A DNA stretch of 19,378 nt from Muribaculaceae bacterium (lineage in GTDB: Bacteria > Bacteroidota > Bacteroidia > Bacteroidales > Muribaculaceae). Positions within the stretch are counted from its first letter, which is position 1, and every line of letters starts with the position of its first letter. The stretch is taken from positions 1 through 19,378 of the forward strand of contig JAHHQT010000029.1 in NCBI GenBank assembly GCA_020026215.1, in the 5' to 3' direction. The notes beneath the pieces were generated by a model. It was not told the DNA's origin and made no database searches. It was given only the letters and a program-made list of their open reading frames with translations. A program made the translations under genes and the position numbers. Below are positions 8,067-16,110 of the stretch, piece after piece.

Positions 8067-8441
8067 ATGAAAAATTTCAAGTTGATATTCCGCCTGATTT
8101 TGGGCTTGACTGTAGGTATTGGTATCGGCTATCTTGTCGGTTTGCTGATTGGCGTGCTGTTTTCTGGTGAATCTTTGTCGGTAATTCCCCAAAAGTTGGG
8201 AGAATTCAGTCTTGATGAAGACGTGGCCGATATTTTAATTCTAATTGTGGCACTGCTGGTGGTTATTCCGATTCAAATCATTCTCCATGAAGCAGGGCAC
8301 TTGGCCTTTGGTTCGTTGAGTGGATATAGGTTCGTTTCTTTCCGTGCAAAAGCCGATAATTATCTGATGCGGGGCGAGGTGAAAATGGATTTGGCGCTGA
8401 TGGAGAAAAAGCTCGGGGATAAAGTCGCAAACAGTAATTAA
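8067..8441 (+). CDS. short membrane protein with HEAGH motif, probably a truncated M50-like metallopeptidase
   Basis: This 124-residue protein has two hydrophobic segments (about 7-32 and 57-73). The second runs straight into H74-E75-A-G-H78, the zinc-binding HExxH of M50-type site-2-protease-like peptidases, followed by FGSLSGYRFVSFR. In the full-length membrane M50-like family that I recognise by this pattern, the sequence continues with several more membrane segments and a second metal-binding motif. Here it breaks off after SFR into a short charged tail (residues about 94-124), and no continuation is visible in other frames before the next gene. It is therefore either a decayed remnant or a functional mini-protein that is unlikely to be a complete protease. 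ATG 8067 is chosen over the in-frame TTG 8037 because a promoter-like box overlaps the latter. It stands alone, about 120 bases before the PCMD gene, which has its own promoter. Confidence 0.6.
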   Translation: MKNFKLIFRLILGLTVGIGIGYLVGLLIGVLFSGESLSVIPQKLGEFSLDEDVADILILIVALLVVIPIQIILHEAGHLAFGSLSGYRFVSFRAKADNYLMRGEVKMDLALMEKKLGDKVANSN

Positions 8442-8528
8442 TATCGGCAAAAATTTATATAAATATCATTATCAGACACTAATAACTGCCAAAAAAGGAT
8501 TGTTTTTCTTTTTTCTTCAGCCGTCATG

Positions 8529-8540
8529 CACTATCTTTGC
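8529..8540 (+). promoter_or_regulatory. promoter -7 region of the PCMD/barrel unit
   Basis: TATCTTTG (8532-8539) fits TAnnTTTG and sits within the 12-mer CACTATCTTTGC, which also occurs before the aldolase gene and before pyrG. The expected -33 position holds a T-rich tract (8503-8517) rather than a clean TTTG. The predicted start lies about 15 bases ahead of ATG 8563. Confidence 0.65.
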
Positions 8541-8562
8541 CGGAAATTAATTGATGTTATAA

Positions 8563-9759
8563 ATGAATAAAATAGTTAAAATCTTCACATTGTCTTGTCT
8601 ATTGGCAACTTCTGCCGTCTCTTGTATCCAAGACGAAGCACCGAATGCTGAATGTGATATCATTACGTGTACAATTTCACCGGACTCAATTTTGTTGGCT
8701 GTTCCGGTCGTTGAAAATGAAAAGGTAACTATCAGAATCAAACCCGGGGAAGACATTAGCAACCTTGCTCCTGTATTCACCATTACAGAAGGTGCAACTA
8801 TTACTCCTGATAATGGCTCAGCACATGATTTCTTGAATGCGCCGAACCATACTGTCAACTATACTGTCACTTCAGAAGACGGAGAATGGTCAAAGGTTTA
8901 TCCTGTTAGAATCAGTCAGAAAGAAATTCCATCTACTTTCTCTTTCAATACTCCTAAGTTGGATTCACAACTTAAATACTACGAAATTAATGAGACTGAT
9001 GAATACGATGAAATCGTAATGACTTGGGCTGCCGGTAACCCTGGATACGTTATTTCAGGTGTGGCTGAAAAAGAAGCCCAACTTAAATACGGTCCTAATG
9101 ACTATAAGGAACATGTTTGGGAATATTTCCCAACTACTCCGGTATGGAACGAAAATAACGAAGTGGAATATGTAAGATTGGAAACCAAGTCAACCGGTAC
9201 ATTCGGTAAGATGGTGGGTATGCCAATTGCTGCAGGTAACATCTTCCAAGGTTATTTCGACTTGTCAATGGCGATTAGCAACCCTCGTGGTGCTACCAAG
9301 TTCGGTGAGCCTTATCGTTATGACCCGAAATTCTTCAGCGGTAAATACCGTTACAAGGCTGGTGAAGTCATGACCGACAGCAAGGGCAACGTATTGTCGG
9401 GTGAAAAAGATACTTTCTCTATCTATGCACTGTTCTTCGACACTGAATTGGACAAGAACAACGATGGCACTATTCAGGAAGATGAAAGAATCGACTATAT
9501 CACAGGTCACATTCACCAACAAAATTTCAAAGACCCTTATTTGGTCTCTGTAGCCATGGTTGAAGATACTGATGAAACAAGCGAATGGAAAGAATTCCGT
9601 GTTCCTTTCAAGAGCGAAGGTCTTCAAGTTGATCCTGACCGTTTGGCAAAAGGCAAATACAAAGTGGGTATTGTGATTTCTTCAAGTATCGATGGCGACG
9701 TATTCAGAGGTGCAGTCGGCAGCTGTCTTGATGTGAAAGATTTGAAATTGGAACATTAA
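8563..9759 (+). CDS. PCMD-domain surface lipoprotein
   Basis: The 398-residue protein begins with a lipoprotein signal ending in SAVSC, with Cys21 as the lipidated residue. Residues about 25-118 look like an immunoglobulin-like beta-sandwich of the kind placed before PCMD domains (ATITPDNG, VNYTVTSEDG, WSKVYPVRI). From about 125 to the end the pattern matches the putative carbohydrate metabolism domain (PCMD) family of Bacteroidetes. These are beta-sandwich proteins thought to bind or process glycans; no catalytic residues are established. Residues 297-308 (DKNNDGTIQEDE) form a textbook 12-residue EF-hand-type calcium loop. The gene precedes an outer-membrane barrel gene by 19 bases and has its own promoter, so the two likely act together at the outer membrane. 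The PCMD assignment is from pattern recognition and fairly secure; the function is not. Confidence 0.75.
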   Translation: MNKIVKIFTLSCLLATSAVSCIQDEAPNAECDIITCTISPDSILLAVPVVENEKVTIRIKPGEDISNLAPVFTITEGATITPDNGSAHDFLNAPNHTVNYTVTSEDGEWSKVYPVRISQKEIPSTFSFNTPKLDSQLKYYEINETDEYDEIVMTWAAGNPGYVISGVAEKEAQLKYGPNDYKEHVWEYFPTTPVWNENNEVEYVRLETKSTGTFGKMVGMPIAAGNIFQGYFDLSMAISNPRGATKFGEPYRYDPKFFSGKYRYKAGEVMTDSKGNVLSGEKDTFSIYALFFDTELDKNNDGTIQEDERIDYITGHIHQQNFKDPYLVSVAMVEDTDETSEWKEFRVPFKSEGLQVDPDRLAKGKYKVGIVISSSIDGDVFRGAVGSCLDVKDLKLEH

Positions 9760-9778
9760 TTAAATTGTGATTAGAATT

Positions 9779-10555
9779 ATGAGAAAATATATTTTAGCTG
9801 TTTTGGCTGTTGCGTTTTCATTGACTGTCAATGCTCAAATGAGCCAAACTCAAAAAATCATCAATGCCACTTTGAAAGGTTGGCAATTGGAATTGCGTGC
9901 AGGTTATAACCTCGGTGGTACAGCACCTTTGCCATTGCCGGAAGAAATCCGCGCTATGGACAGCTATAGTCCGAAAATTCCTTTCACCATCGAAGCTGAC
10001 TTCTTGCGTTTCTTCGGTGAGAAAAAGAAATGGGGTTTGTCTTGGGGTGTGAAATTGGAAAACAAGGCGATGGATACCAAAGCCACCGTTAAAAACTACG
10101 GTATGGAAATCTTCGGTGACGAAGGTGAACGCGTGGCAGGTCGCTGGACTGGAGGTGTCCGCACAAAAGTGGATAATTCTTACTTGACTTTCCCTATTCT
10201 TGCCGTTTATAAAGTTCATCCACGTACCAATATCCGTGGCGGTGTTTACTTGTCCTACATGATTGACGGTGAATTCAGCGGTTATGTTTACGAAGGCTAT
10301 TTGCGCCAGGAAAATCCTACAGGCTTGAAAGTTCCTTATGGTGACGGAAAGACTGCCAGCTACGATTTTTCTGATGAATTGCGCAAATTCCAATGCGGTG
10401 CACAGTTGGGTGTGGACTGGATGGCATTCAAGCACTTGAAAGTATTTGCAGATTTGACATGGGGTTTGAACGACATTTTCAACAATGATTTCAAGACCAT
10501 CACTTTCAGCATGTATCCTATCTATTTTAATTTTGGATTAGGCTACTTGTTCTAA
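9779..10555 (+). CDS. outer-membrane beta-barrel protein paired with the PCMD lipoprotein
   Basis: The 258-residue product has a signal peptide (MRKYILAVLAVAFSLTVNAQ, cleavage after about residue 19 or 20). It also shows alternating hydrophobic/polar beta-strand patterns and ends in a Phe after a tyrosine-rich strand (GLGYLF), all typical of small outer-membrane barrels such as the PorT-like/OMP_b-brl families. The segment AGYNLGGTAPLPLPEEIR near the mature N-terminus is a recognisable feature of Bacteroidales members. An in-frame GTG at 9767 would add four residues, but ATG 9779 gives a proper signal peptide and is preferred. The gene is translated right after the PCMD gene and ends at a terminator. 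It may export, anchor or assist the upstream lipoprotein, which is inference. Confidence 0.8.
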   Translation: MRKYILAVLAVAFSLTVNAQMSQTQKIINATLKGWQLELRAGYNLGGTAPLPLPEEIRAMDSYSPKIPFTIEADFLRFFGEKKKWGLSWGVKLENKAMDTKATVKNYGMEIFGDEGERVAGRWTGGVRTKVDNSYLTFPILAVYKVHPRTNIRGGVYLSYMIDGEFSGYVYEGYLRQENPTGLKVPYGDGKTASYDFSDELRKFQCGAQLGVDWMAFKHLKVFADLTWGLNDIFNNDFKTITFSMYPIYFNFGLGYLF

Positions 10556-10581
10556 TAGAATTGCGTAAGCAATATGATACA

Positions 10582-10619
10582 GAGGCGCAGGCAAATTGAT
10601 TGTCTGCGCCTCATTTATT
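10582..10619 (+). terminator. terminator of the PCMD/barrel unit
   Basis: GAGGCGCAGGCA (10582-10593) pairs with TGTCTGCGCCTC (10601-10612), giving 12 pairs including one G-T wobble around a 7-base loop. ATTTATTTT follows. The hairpin begins 27 bases past the barrel stop codon. Confidence 0.85.
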
Positions 10620-10687
10620 TTGTAGTGTTAAATTTGGAAGTAATTATGGAAAAAAATGATTAAATGTTTTTTTTTGCTATCATCATA

Positions 10688-10699
10688 CACTATCTTTGC
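10688..10699 (+). promoter_or_regulatory. promoter -7 region of the aldolase gene
   Basis: CACTATCTTTGC contains TATCTTTG (10691-10698), a perfect TAnnTTTG, preceded by a long T-tract (10667-10675) where the -33 box is expected. The 12-mer is identical to those before the PCMD gene and pyrG. The predicted start is near 10705, giving a leader of about 50 bases. Confidence 0.7.
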
Positions 10700-10757
10700 A
10701 TATTGAAACGTTGGATAAGGCAATTAAAATTATATAATATAACATTATTATTACATT

Positions 10758-11762
10758 ATGGTAAATTATAAAGACCTCGGTTTGGTAAACACTCGTGAAA
10801 TGTTTGCCAAAGCAATTAAGGGTGGTTATGCTATCCCAGCATTTAACTTCAACAACATGGAACAGATGCAAGCTATTATCCAAGCTGCTTCTGAAACAAA
10901 ATCACCAGTTATTCTTCAAGTTTCTAAAGGTGCTCGCCAATACGCTAACGGTACATTGTTGCGTTACATGGCAGAAGGTGCTGTAGAATACGCTAAAGAA
11001 TTGGGTTGGGAACACCCGGAAATCGTTCTTCACCTAGACCACGGTGATGCTTTCGAAACATGTAAATCTTGTATTGACCTAGGTTTCTCTTCTGTTATGA
11101 TCGACGGTTCACACCTTCCATACGAAGAAAACGTAGCTCTTACTAAAAAAGTAGTAGAATATGCTCACCAATTCGACGTAACAGTTGAAGGTGAACTTGG
11201 TGTATTGGCAGGTGTTGAAGATGAAGTTTCTTCAGACCACCACACTTACACTAACCCAGAAGAAGTTATCGACTTTGCTACTCGCACAGGTTGTGACTCT
11301 TTGGCTATTTCAATCGGCACATCTCACGGTGCATACAAATTTACTCCGGAACAATGCCACGTTGATCCTCAAACAGGCCGCTTGGTACCACCTCCATTGG
11401 CATTCGACGTTCTTGATGCTGTTATGGAAAAACTTCCTGGATTCCCTATCGTTCTTCACGGATCATCTTCAGTTCCTCAAGATGAAGTTGATACAATCAA
11501 CAAATATGGTGGTGCATTGAAAGCTGCTATCGGTATTCCAGAAGAACAACTTCGTAAAGCTGCTAAATCTGCAGTTTGCAAAATCAACATCGACTCTGAT
11601 AGCCGTCTAGCTATGACAGCTGCAGTTCGTGAAGTATTTGCTACTAAACCAGCTGAATTCGACCCACGTAAATACTTAGGTCCAGCTCGTGAAAACATGA
11701 AGAAACTTTACATTCACAAAATTAAGAATGTACTTGGTTCTGACGGTAAAGCTGCTAACTAA
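10758..11762 (+). CDS. fba: class II fructose-1,6-bisphosphate aldolase
   Basis: The enzyme reversibly cleaves fructose-1,6-bisphosphate to dihydroxyacetone phosphate and glyceraldehyde-3-phosphate in cytoplasmic glycolysis and gluconeogenesis. The 334-residue sequence shows the zinc-dependent class II pattern: H92-L-D94-H95-GD with Asp94 as the likely catalytic acid and His95 a zinc ligand. E144-G-E146-LG follows, then H190 in SHGAYK, H234 in LHGSSS (zinc ligands), and N277-I-D279-S-D for phosphate binding. Length and motif order are normal. Tagatose-bisphosphate aldolases share the fold, but the sequence reads as the housekeeping fructose enzyme. Codon use is strongly biased, as expected for a highly expressed gene. 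It is monocistronic, with its own promoter and terminator. Confidence 0.95.
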   Translation: MVNYKDLGLVNTREMFAKAIKGGYAIPAFNFNNMEQMQAIIQAASETKSPVILQVSKGARQYANGTLLRYMAEGAVEYAKELGWEHPEIVLHLDHGDAFETCKSCIDLGFSSVMIDGSHLPYEENVALTKKVVEYAHQFDVTVEGELGVLAGVEDEVSSDHHTYTNPEEVIDFATRTGCDSLAISIGTSHGAYKFTPEQCHVDPQTGRLVPPPLAFDVLDAVMEKLPGFPIVLHGSSSVPQDEVDTINKYGGALKAAIGIPEEQLRKAAKSAVCKINIDSDSRLAMTAAVREVFATKPAEFDPRKYLGPARENMKKLYIHKIKNVLGSDGKAAN

Positions 11763-11784
11763 TTCAGTTAATTAAGCATACAGC

Positions 11785-11823
11785 AAATCCCCTCCGATGC
11801 AAATCGTGAGGGGATTTCTTTTT
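11785..11823 (+). terminator. terminator of the aldolase gene
   Basis: AAATCCCCTC (11785-11794) and its exact complement GAGGGGATTT (11808-11817) form a 10-bp stem with a 13-base loop. A T-rich run (CTTTTT) follows at 11818-11823. It starts 22 bases past the stop codon. Confidence 0.9.
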
Positions 11824-11983
11824 CCCTTGTTTTTAAGGCTCGTTTTAATATGCAACTACTGAGAAGTTATATTATTTTATTCTGTAGAACTTAGATATGC
11901 TCTGAAAGGGGAGTATTGCGCCTTATAGAAAATTTCCAGTTGCTTGTATATAATTAAGGTATGGATAACAAGGCATAAAACAA

Positions 11984-12019
11984 AAAAACGGATAAGAGCA
12001 TAAACTCTTATCCGTTTTT
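11984..12019 (-). terminator. terminator of pyrG-yidC, possibly bidirectional
   Basis: A perfect 15-bp stem has arms AAAAACGGATAAGAG (11984-11998) and its complement (12005-12019) around a 6-base loop. The arms give a U-run on either strand, so it can end pyrG-yidC transcripts and also back up the aldolase terminator. It lies 19 bases beyond the yidC stop. Confidence 0.9.
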
Positions 12020-12038
12020 CTATAATTAGGATTGACAA

Positions 12039-14150
12039 TTATCTTTTACCTTGTTTCTTTTGTTGTTCTCTCAGCATAGCTTGTTGTTGGCGTTGAGCTT
12101 CTTCCAAATGAGCCATGAAACCGCTTTTCTTTTTAGGTTTGGCTGCATTGGCTGCCATTTTTGCTCTTACTTTGTCCTCTTTAATGATAAAGCGGAATGC
12201 GTAAGTTTGAGCGATTGTGATAAGCAATGATAGGAAGTAGTAGTAGCTTAAGCCTGCTGCGTAGTTGTTGAAGAATACCAAGAACATAATCGGCATCAAG
12301 TACATCATCCATTTCATACCCGGCATTTGGTTATTTGACGGGTTGGATTGCATATTGATGTAAGTATAGACGATGTTCACTGCTGTCATCAACAAGCAGA
12401 ACAAACTCAAGTGGTTTCCAAAGAAAGTAGAAATGAATGGGATATGTACATCCCAAGACCAGATAACATCAGGTGCTGACAAGTCGTTTGCCCAAAGGAA
12501 TGGTTCGCCTCTCAATTCAATACAAGAAGGGAAGAATGAGAACATGGCAATCAAAATCGGCATTTGCAACAACATTGGCAAACATCCGCTCATTGGGTTA
12601 GCGCCTGCGCGGTTGTAAAGTTCCATCATCTTTTGTTGACGCTTCATTGCGTTTTCCTGTCCAGGGTATTTGTCGTTAATGACTTTGATATCCGGAGCCA
12701 AGATACGCATTTTGGCTTGTGATGAATAACTCTTATAAGTCAATGGGAACAAAATCAATTTGATGAACAGAGTCAACAGCAAAATGATGATTCCGTAGTT
12801 CAAGTCCAAAGAGCCAAGGAAATCGAAGATAGGAATGATGATAATGGTGTTGATCCAACGGAACATTGACCATCCCAAAGGAATAAGGTTTGTCAATTTC
12901 AAGTCTTCGTCCGGTGAGATAATTTCATCGTAAGAAGAAAGAAGTTTATAGTCGTTAGGACCGAAGAACAAGTTGAATGAAGCTGGATTTGGATTAGTTG
13001 AGTTGTAATCCATTGTAGATTGAATCCAAAGTTCTTTCATGAATGACTCGTGTTCTTTTGAGTCTTTGTCAATCACCTTGCTGACAAGTTTGTTGTCGTA
13101 GAAGTTGCCGTCTTTGTCAGCAATCATCACGCATGAGAAGAATTGGTCTTTGCAACCTATCCATTTCAATTTGTCTTGAATGTTTTCGTCGTCGTTCCCT
13201 GTTTCGCTTAGATAGTCAACATCGCCGCCGTCGCCGAAGTATTTGTAATAAAGACCGCTGTTGCGTTCTTCAAACATTTTACCCATTTCGTGGCGTGCAA
13301 TTTTCTGGTACCAGCTGAAATCCATAGTGGCAATATTCGCAGGAATAATGCTGTTCATGTTTTGTTGTACCAATTCCATCTTGACTAAATAGTTGTCAGC
13401 AGGAAGAGTATAGCGGATTCCGAAATAAACACCTTCGCCAAATTCCAATTTCATCAACACTGTTGAATCGTTTTCTTGAATTGGAGTGAAGAAGAAATCT
13501 TTAGTGTCGAAACGTTGTGTATTGGTGTTAAGGGTGAAATTCCACTCGTTGTTGTTATTTTCGAATAGTACAGCGTTGCCGTGTTCACCGTTGTTGTATG
13601 CTGAATATTCCTTCAATTCAACGCGGGTTGGCATACCGCCTTTATTTGACAAATCAACCGAAATCAAGTTGTTTTGCAATTTGACATTAGTGCTGTCGCC
13701 GTTGATGAATTTTACGAACTCAGAATATTTTGACACATTTTCAATAGCCGAACGCATTTCCTTCACTGCAGCATTGTGTAGCAAGCGTGCAGATGCAGTC
13801 GGTTTTGAAAGTAAGTCAGAAAGAAGCAATACAGTGTCGTTCATAGCCACTTTACCTGTGAATTGTTCACCGGCAAGGGTTAGTTCAACATTGTCGTTCT
13901 TAAGTACAAGGGCTTCTTTTCCGTTTACTTCTTGAGCTGTACCGTATTGTTTTACAATGTTTTTAATTGACGATAATTCGATTGCGCTGATACTGTCGTT
14001 GTAAGCGGCTGCCATATTGACTTCAGCACTTTGCGCAGTTGCTTCGGCGTTTTGTTGAGCCTCCTGATTTTCGTCCGGGCCGTTAAGCCACATGAAACCG
14101 AAGATCACAGCACCCATCAACAATAATCCGAGTAGAGTGTTCTTGTCCAT
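12039..14150 (-). CDS. yidC: membrane protein insertase YidC
   Basis: YidC (Oxa1 family) inserts and folds inner-membrane proteins, alone or with SecYEG. The 703-residue product has an N-terminal membrane segment (about 5-22) and a large periplasmic beta-sandwich domain (about 25-425). The five-helix insertase core runs from about 430 to 655 and includes FPLTYKSYSSQAKMR (about 468-482) and the helical hairpin region that follows, with GANPMSGCLPMLLQMP (516-531). A basic, Gln-rich cytoplasmic tail (about 660-703) suited to ribosome contact closes it. It is longer than the roughly 620 residues I would expect for Bacteroides-type YidC. The extra length sits at about 75-155, before the usual NNLISVDLSNKGG start of the periplasmic domain. 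It follows pyrG by 43 bases, the usual Bacteroidales order. Confidence 0.96.
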   Translation of the reverse strand: MDKNTLLGLLLMGAVIFGFMWLNGPDENQEAQQNAEATAQSAEVNMAAAYNDSISAIELSSIKNIVKQYGTAQEVNGKEALVLKNDNVELTLAGEQFTGKVAMNDTVLLLSDLLSKPTASARLLHNAAVKEMRSAIENVSKYSEFVKFINGDSTNVKLQNNLISVDLSNKGGMPTRVELKEYSAYNNGEHGNAVLFENNNNEWNFTLNTNTQRFDTKDFFFTPIQENDSTVLMKLEFGEGVYFGIRYTLPADNYLVKMELVQQNMNSIIPANIATMDFSWYQKIARHEMGKMFEERNSGLYYKYFGDGGDVDYLSETGNDDENIQDKLKWIGCKDQFFSCVMIADKDGNFYDNKLVSKVIDKDSKEHESFMKELWIQSTMDYNSTNPNPASFNLFFGPNDYKLLSSYDEIISPDEDLKLTNLIPLGWSMFRWINTIIIIPIFDFLGSLDLNYGIIILLLTLFIKLILFPLTYKSYSSQAKMRILAPDIKVINDKYPGQENAMKRQQKMMELYNRAGANPMSGCLPMLLQMPILIAMFSFFPSCIELRGEPFLWANDLSAPDVIWSWDVHIPFISTFFGNHLSLFCLLMTAVNIVYTYINMQSNPSNNQMPGMKWMMYLMPIMFLVFFNNYAAGLSYYYFLSLLITIAQTYAFRFIIKEDKVRAKMAANAAKPKKKSGFMAHLEEAQRQQQAMLREQQKKQGKR

Positions 14151-14193
14151 TAATAGTCTTTACAAAAAAATATATTTAGTTAGTAGTCAAAAA

Positions 14194-15801
14194 TTATTTC
14201 TTCTTATTTTCGATTGCTGCTTTCACGAAGCTGATGAACAATGGGTTTGGTGAAAGGACTGTGCTACCATATTCTGGGTGGTATTGTACACCGACAAACC
14301 ATTTCTTGCTTGGAATTTCAACAACTTCAACAAGGTGGGTTTTAGGGTTTTCACCAACGCATTTCATACCAGCAGCCTCGAATTGTTCGCGGAATTCTTC
14401 GTTGAATTCGAAACGGTGGCGGTGGCGTTCGCTGATCTCAGTTTTGCCGTATGCTTTTGCTACCAATGAATCCGGTTTAAGGACACAGTCGAATGCACCC
14501 AAGCGCATTGTTCCGCCCATGTTTGAAATGCTCTTTTGTTCTTCCATAAGGTCGATGACATTGTATGGAGTGTGAGGATTCATTTCAGTACTGTTGGCAT
14601 CTTCCAAACCAAGCACGTTGCGTGCGAACTCGATAACCATACATTGCATACCCAAGCAGATACCCAAAGTCGGGACATCGTGTTCACGACACCATTTGAT
14701 AGCAGAGAACTTGCCTTCTGTACCACGAGGACCGAATCCCGGAGCGATAAGTACACCGTCCATGTCTTTCAATGTTTCTTCAACATTGTTGTCATTCAAT
14801 TTTTCAGATTGGAAGCTCTTCAATACCAATTTCACATTATTATATGTGGCAGCTTGGAATAGAGATTCATTGATTGATTTGTAGGCATCTTGCAACTCAA
14901 CATATTTACCGACCAAACCGATTGTTACAGTATCTTTGGCTTTGTTCATCATGTCGATGAATTTCATCCATTGGCTCATGTTTGGTTCGCCTTCGTAAGG
15001 AGTGTTGGTTTTCTTCAAGATGATTTCATCTAAATGTTGTGCGTGCATGTTTACCGGAACTTGGTAAATTGAAGGCACGTCTATAGATTGAATTACGGCA
15101 TCTGGGGATACGTTGCAGAACAAGGCTACTTTGCGACGCATTGCAGTAGGGATGTCCTTTTCTGTACGTAGTACAAGAATATCCGGTTGGATACCTAATT
15201 CTTGAAGTTGCTTAACAGAGTGTTGTGTAGGTTTTGTTTTTAGTTCTTTGGCCGCGTTGATGAACGGAACGTAAGTCAAGTGTACGCAAATACAGTTGCT
15301 GCCCAATTCCCATTTCAATTGACGCATACTTTCCAAGAAAGGCAATGATTCAATGTCACCGACAGTTCCACCGATTTCAGTGATGACGAAATCGAAGTTT
15401 CCTGTGTTGCCAAGCAATTTAACGTTGCGCTTGATTTCATCTGTGATGTGAGGAACTACTTGTACTGTTTTGCCAAGATAGTCACCACGACGTTCTTTGT
15501 CGATAACGTTTTGGTAGATACGGCCTGTTGTGATGTTATTGGCGCGTGTAGTGTTCACGTTAGTAAAACGTTCATAGTGACCAAGGTCAAGGTCAGCTTC
15601 ATGACCGTCAATGGTAACATAGCATTCGCCATGTTCATAAGGGTTAAGTGTACCCGGGTCAATATTGATGTACGGGTCGAACTTTTGGATTGTTACTCTA
15701 AAACCGCGTGACAAAAGCAAACGTGCCAACGACGATGAAATAATACCTTTACCTAAGGAAGATGCAACTCCTCCTGTTACGAAAATATACTTCGTTTCCA
15801 C
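14194..15801 (-). CDS. pyrG: CTP synthase (glutamine-hydrolysing)
   Basis: PyrG makes CTP from UTP, ATP and glutamine in the cytoplasm. The 535-residue sequence is complete. The N-terminal amidoligase domain has the P-loop GGVASSLGKG (10-19), KFDPYINIDPGT and EIGGTVGDIE (142-151). The C-terminal class I glutaminase domain (from about 290) has PGFGPRG and the nucleophile Cys382 in GICLGMQ, and His508 and Glu510 in YHPEYG complete the triad. MGGTMRLG (428-435) is also conserved. It is the first gene of the pyrG-yidC unit, with a promoter 28 bases upstream of its ATG. Confidence 0.97.
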   Translation of the reverse strand: METKYIFVTGGVASSLGKGIISSSLARLLLSRGFRVTIQKFDPYINIDPGTLNPYEHGECYVTIDGHEADLDLGHYERFTNVNTTRANNITTGRIYQNVIDKERRGDYLGKTVQVVPHITDEIKRNVKLLGNTGNFDFVITEIGGTVGDIESLPFLESMRQLKWELGSNCICVHLTYVPFINAAKELKTKPTQHSVKQLQELGIQPDILVLRTEKDIPTAMRRKVALFCNVSPDAVIQSIDVPSIYQVPVNMHAQHLDEIILKKTNTPYEGEPNMSQWMKFIDMMNKAKDTVTIGLVGKYVELQDAYKSINESLFQAATYNNVKLVLKSFQSEKLNDNNVEETLKDMDGVLIAPGFGPRGTEGKFSAIKWCREHDVPTLGICLGMQCMVIEFARNVLGLEDANSTEMNPHTPYNVIDLMEEQKSISNMGGTMRLGAFDCVLKPDSLVAKAYGKTEISERHRHRFEFNEEFREQFEAAGMKCVGENPKTHLVEVVEIPSKKWFVGVQYHPEYGSTVLSPNPLFISFVKAAIENKKK

Positions 15802-15828
15802 AACTTTATGACTTTTATAGTTTATTTT

Positions 15829-15840
15829 GCAAAGATAGTG
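15829..15840 (-). promoter_or_regulatory. promoter -7 region of pyrG-yidC
   Basis: On the minus strand CACTATCTTTGC (15840-15829) contains TATCTTTG, a perfect TAnnTTTG. A T-rich stretch (CTTTTTTCTTC, 15861-15851) occupies the -33 region. The 12-mer is identical to the PCMD and aldolase promoters. Confidence 0.7.
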
Positions 15841-15964
15841 TAAGCGAAGAGAAGAAAAAAGTAATTAACACACTTTTTGTTCTTTAGTGTAAAGTGTATC
15901 GTTAAAAAATTGGAAGGCTGATAGTTGAAATAAAACTACTGACAATTAAATTGTGTTAAAAAAA

Positions 15965-15994
15965 TTGACCTTTTAAATATTTTTAGTAGATTTG
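15965..15994 (+). promoter_or_regulatory. promoter of the large secreted protein
   Basis: TTG (15965-15967) is followed by exactly 19 bases and TAGATTTG (15987-15994), matching the Bacteroidetes consensus. The predicted start near 16001 gives a leader of about 110 bases before ATG 16111. It is divergent from the pyrG promoter. Confidence 0.7.
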
Positions 15995-16110
15995 TGAAAT
16001 ATTTTGAAAGACCTAATTCACACCATGTATTTTTTATTAGAAAAGAAAGTGGGGAGTCAGCCTTGAAAAATGAGTGAAAAATTAATTGTATACACTAAAA
16101 ATTTAATCTT

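Noticed and set aside
9818..10435. A 205-codon frame antisense to the outer-membrane barrel gene.
   Set aside because: The plus strand has a signal peptide, barrel pattern, promoter unit and terminator. The antisense product shows no recognisable feature.
11825..11983. Gap between the aldolase and yidC terminators, checked for a small RNA or hidden gene.
   Set aside because: There is no TAnnTTTG box, no meaningful frame and no hairpin apart from the two terminators.
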